A stretch of 14,674 bases of DNA from DATEUP01 sp035283065. GTDB taxonomy: Archaea; Thermoplasmatota; DTKX01; DATEUP01. The position numbers and the translations under genes were made by a program. Within the stretch, counting starts at the first letter, position 1; each line of letters starts with the position of its first letter. The notes under the pieces were generated by a model. That model saw only the letters and a program-made list of their open reading frames with translations, was not told the DNA's origin and did not search any database. Shown piece after piece: positions 14,151 to 14,674 of this stretch. The DNA is taken from assembly GCA_035283065.1 (NCBI GenBank), contig DATEUP010000185.1:1-14674 (forward strand), given 5' to 3'.

Positions 14151-14674
14151 GGCGACCGCCTCCGCAGGGCCTCGAGGACTTCGGCCGGCAGGAGCATCTC
14201 GCCGCCGGCGGAGTTCACGCGCTCGACGGGGCGGCCGACCGCGTGCTCCACGAGGAACGCGAGCTGGCCCTTGGAGAGCTCGGCCACGACGATGCGGTCG
14301 ACCTGCTTGGCAAGCGCGCGCAGGCGCCTTTCCGGGAAGGGAAAGAGCGTCTTCAGGCGCAGCATGCCGACGGCCTCGCCTTCCGCCCGCGCGCGGCGCA
14401 CGGCGGCAAGCGAAGAGCGCGCGCTGCACCCGAAGGAGACGACGGCGACCTCGGCGTCTCCAAGCTCGACCTCCTCGAAGAGCGCGAGGTCGTCGGCGTA
14501 CCTCGAGACCTTGCTCATGAGGCGCTCGACAAGCAGGGTCTGCGCGCGCGCGGTGATCACCGGGTACCCGCGCTCGTCGTGGGTAAGCCCGGTTACGTGG
14601 ACGCGCGAGCCATCCCCCGCTCGCGGCATCGGCGCGATCGGCTTGCCGTCCGAGTAGCGCGGGGTGTCGAGGGG
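14147..14674 (-). CDS. korA: 2-oxoacid:ferredoxin oxidoreductase, alpha subunit (C-terminal part)
   Basis: The last 175 residues of KorA run in from the right edge with no stop. The ATG at 14629 is internal, since 15 more codons upstream are open and match the family (TPRYSDGKPIAPMP). Seen here are the KorA signature HVTGLTHDERGYP and the C-terminal transketolase-type domain with VAVVSFGCSARSSLAAVRRA and VGMLRLKTLFPFPE. This domain helps bind thiamine diphosphate and CoA at the alpha-beta interface. The stop TGA 14147-14149 lies within the GTGA overlap with korB. The remaining roughly 200 or more residues, the operon promoter and any KorD ferredoxin gene are outside the window. Confidence 0.93.
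   Translation of the reverse strand, partial: PLDTPRYSDGKPIAPMPRAGDGSRVHVTGLTHDERGYPVITARAQTLLVERLMSKVSRYADDLALFEEVELGDAEVAVVSFGCSARSSLAAVRRARAEGEAVGMLRLKTLFPFPERRLRALAKQVDRIVVAELSKGQLAFLVEHAVGRPVERVNSAGGEMLLPAEVLEALRRRSP

Noticed and set aside
14151..14429. Upstream extension of korB
   Set aside because: It overlaps the clearly coding korA frame and has shadow-type composition; GTG 14150 has a Shine-Dalgarno site and the operon's NTGA geometry.
14627..14629. ATG as the start of korA
   Set aside because: The frame stays open to the window edge with family-like residues, and KorA is much longer than 160 residues, so this is an internal methionine.
1..14674. CRISPR arrays, insertion sequences, tRNA or rRNA genes
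   Set aside because: I saw no regularly spaced repeats, transposase motifs, terminal inverted repeats or RNA-gene signatures; almost every base is within a protein gene.

Overview
This is a GC-rich (by eye about two thirds G+C), very gene-dense stretch that reads as archaeal. The reasons are an archaeal-type PurM, a Kor-type 2-oxoacid:ferredoxin oxidoreductase, HdrA/HdrD/MvhD modules, GGTGA-centred Shine-Dalgarno sites, and BRE/TATA-like elements in front of several transcription units. A mesophilic or soil/sediment Thermoplasmatota-like lineage would fit, but that placement is inference; nothing in the window fixes the lineage.

Left part (1-6252), a mix of small units. First comes a likely C-terminal tail of an upstream gene, then a DUF58 protein and a proline-rich six-helix membrane protein, which look like one operon with stop codons buried in the next gene's Shine-Dalgarno site. 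Next is a stand-alone AmmeMemoRadiSam-type radical SAM enzyme (amrS) with its own promoter-like element and a 3' hairpin. A single-pass membrane-anchored protein with an extracytoplasmic beta-rich domain follows. It converges on purM (AIR synthase, minus strand). Divergent from purM is a small four-helix membrane protein of unknown function.

Right part (6275-14674, minus strand), one polycistron running in from the right edge. Its order is korA (partial) - korB - korG - a 1134-residue fused HdrA protein - an HdrC/HdrB-type (HdrD-like) iron-sulfur protein - etfB - etfA. There is not one intergenic base in it. Five successive junctions are four-base NTGA stop/start overlaps (GTGA, ATGA, ATGA, ATGA, CTGA) and the sixth is TGATG. 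The CTGA junction implies a rare CTG start for etfB.

The most interesting content is this right-hand operon. Kor would make reduced ferredoxin from a 2-oxoacid. The fused HdrA carries two flavin/Fe-S HdrA halves, a dicluster ferredoxin domain and an MvhD [2Fe-2S] domain in one chain, a QmoA+QmoB-like layout. The HdrD-like protein supplies CCG cluster sites, and EtfAB supplies a further flavin heterodimer. No hydrogenase, formate dehydrogenase or Flx partner is visible. I infer a Kor-Hdr-Etf electron-transfer, possibly bifurcating or confurcating, complex that links 2-oxoacid oxidation to Etf-dependent acyl-CoA chemistry. The domains are clear; the assembly and direction of electron flow are hypotheses.
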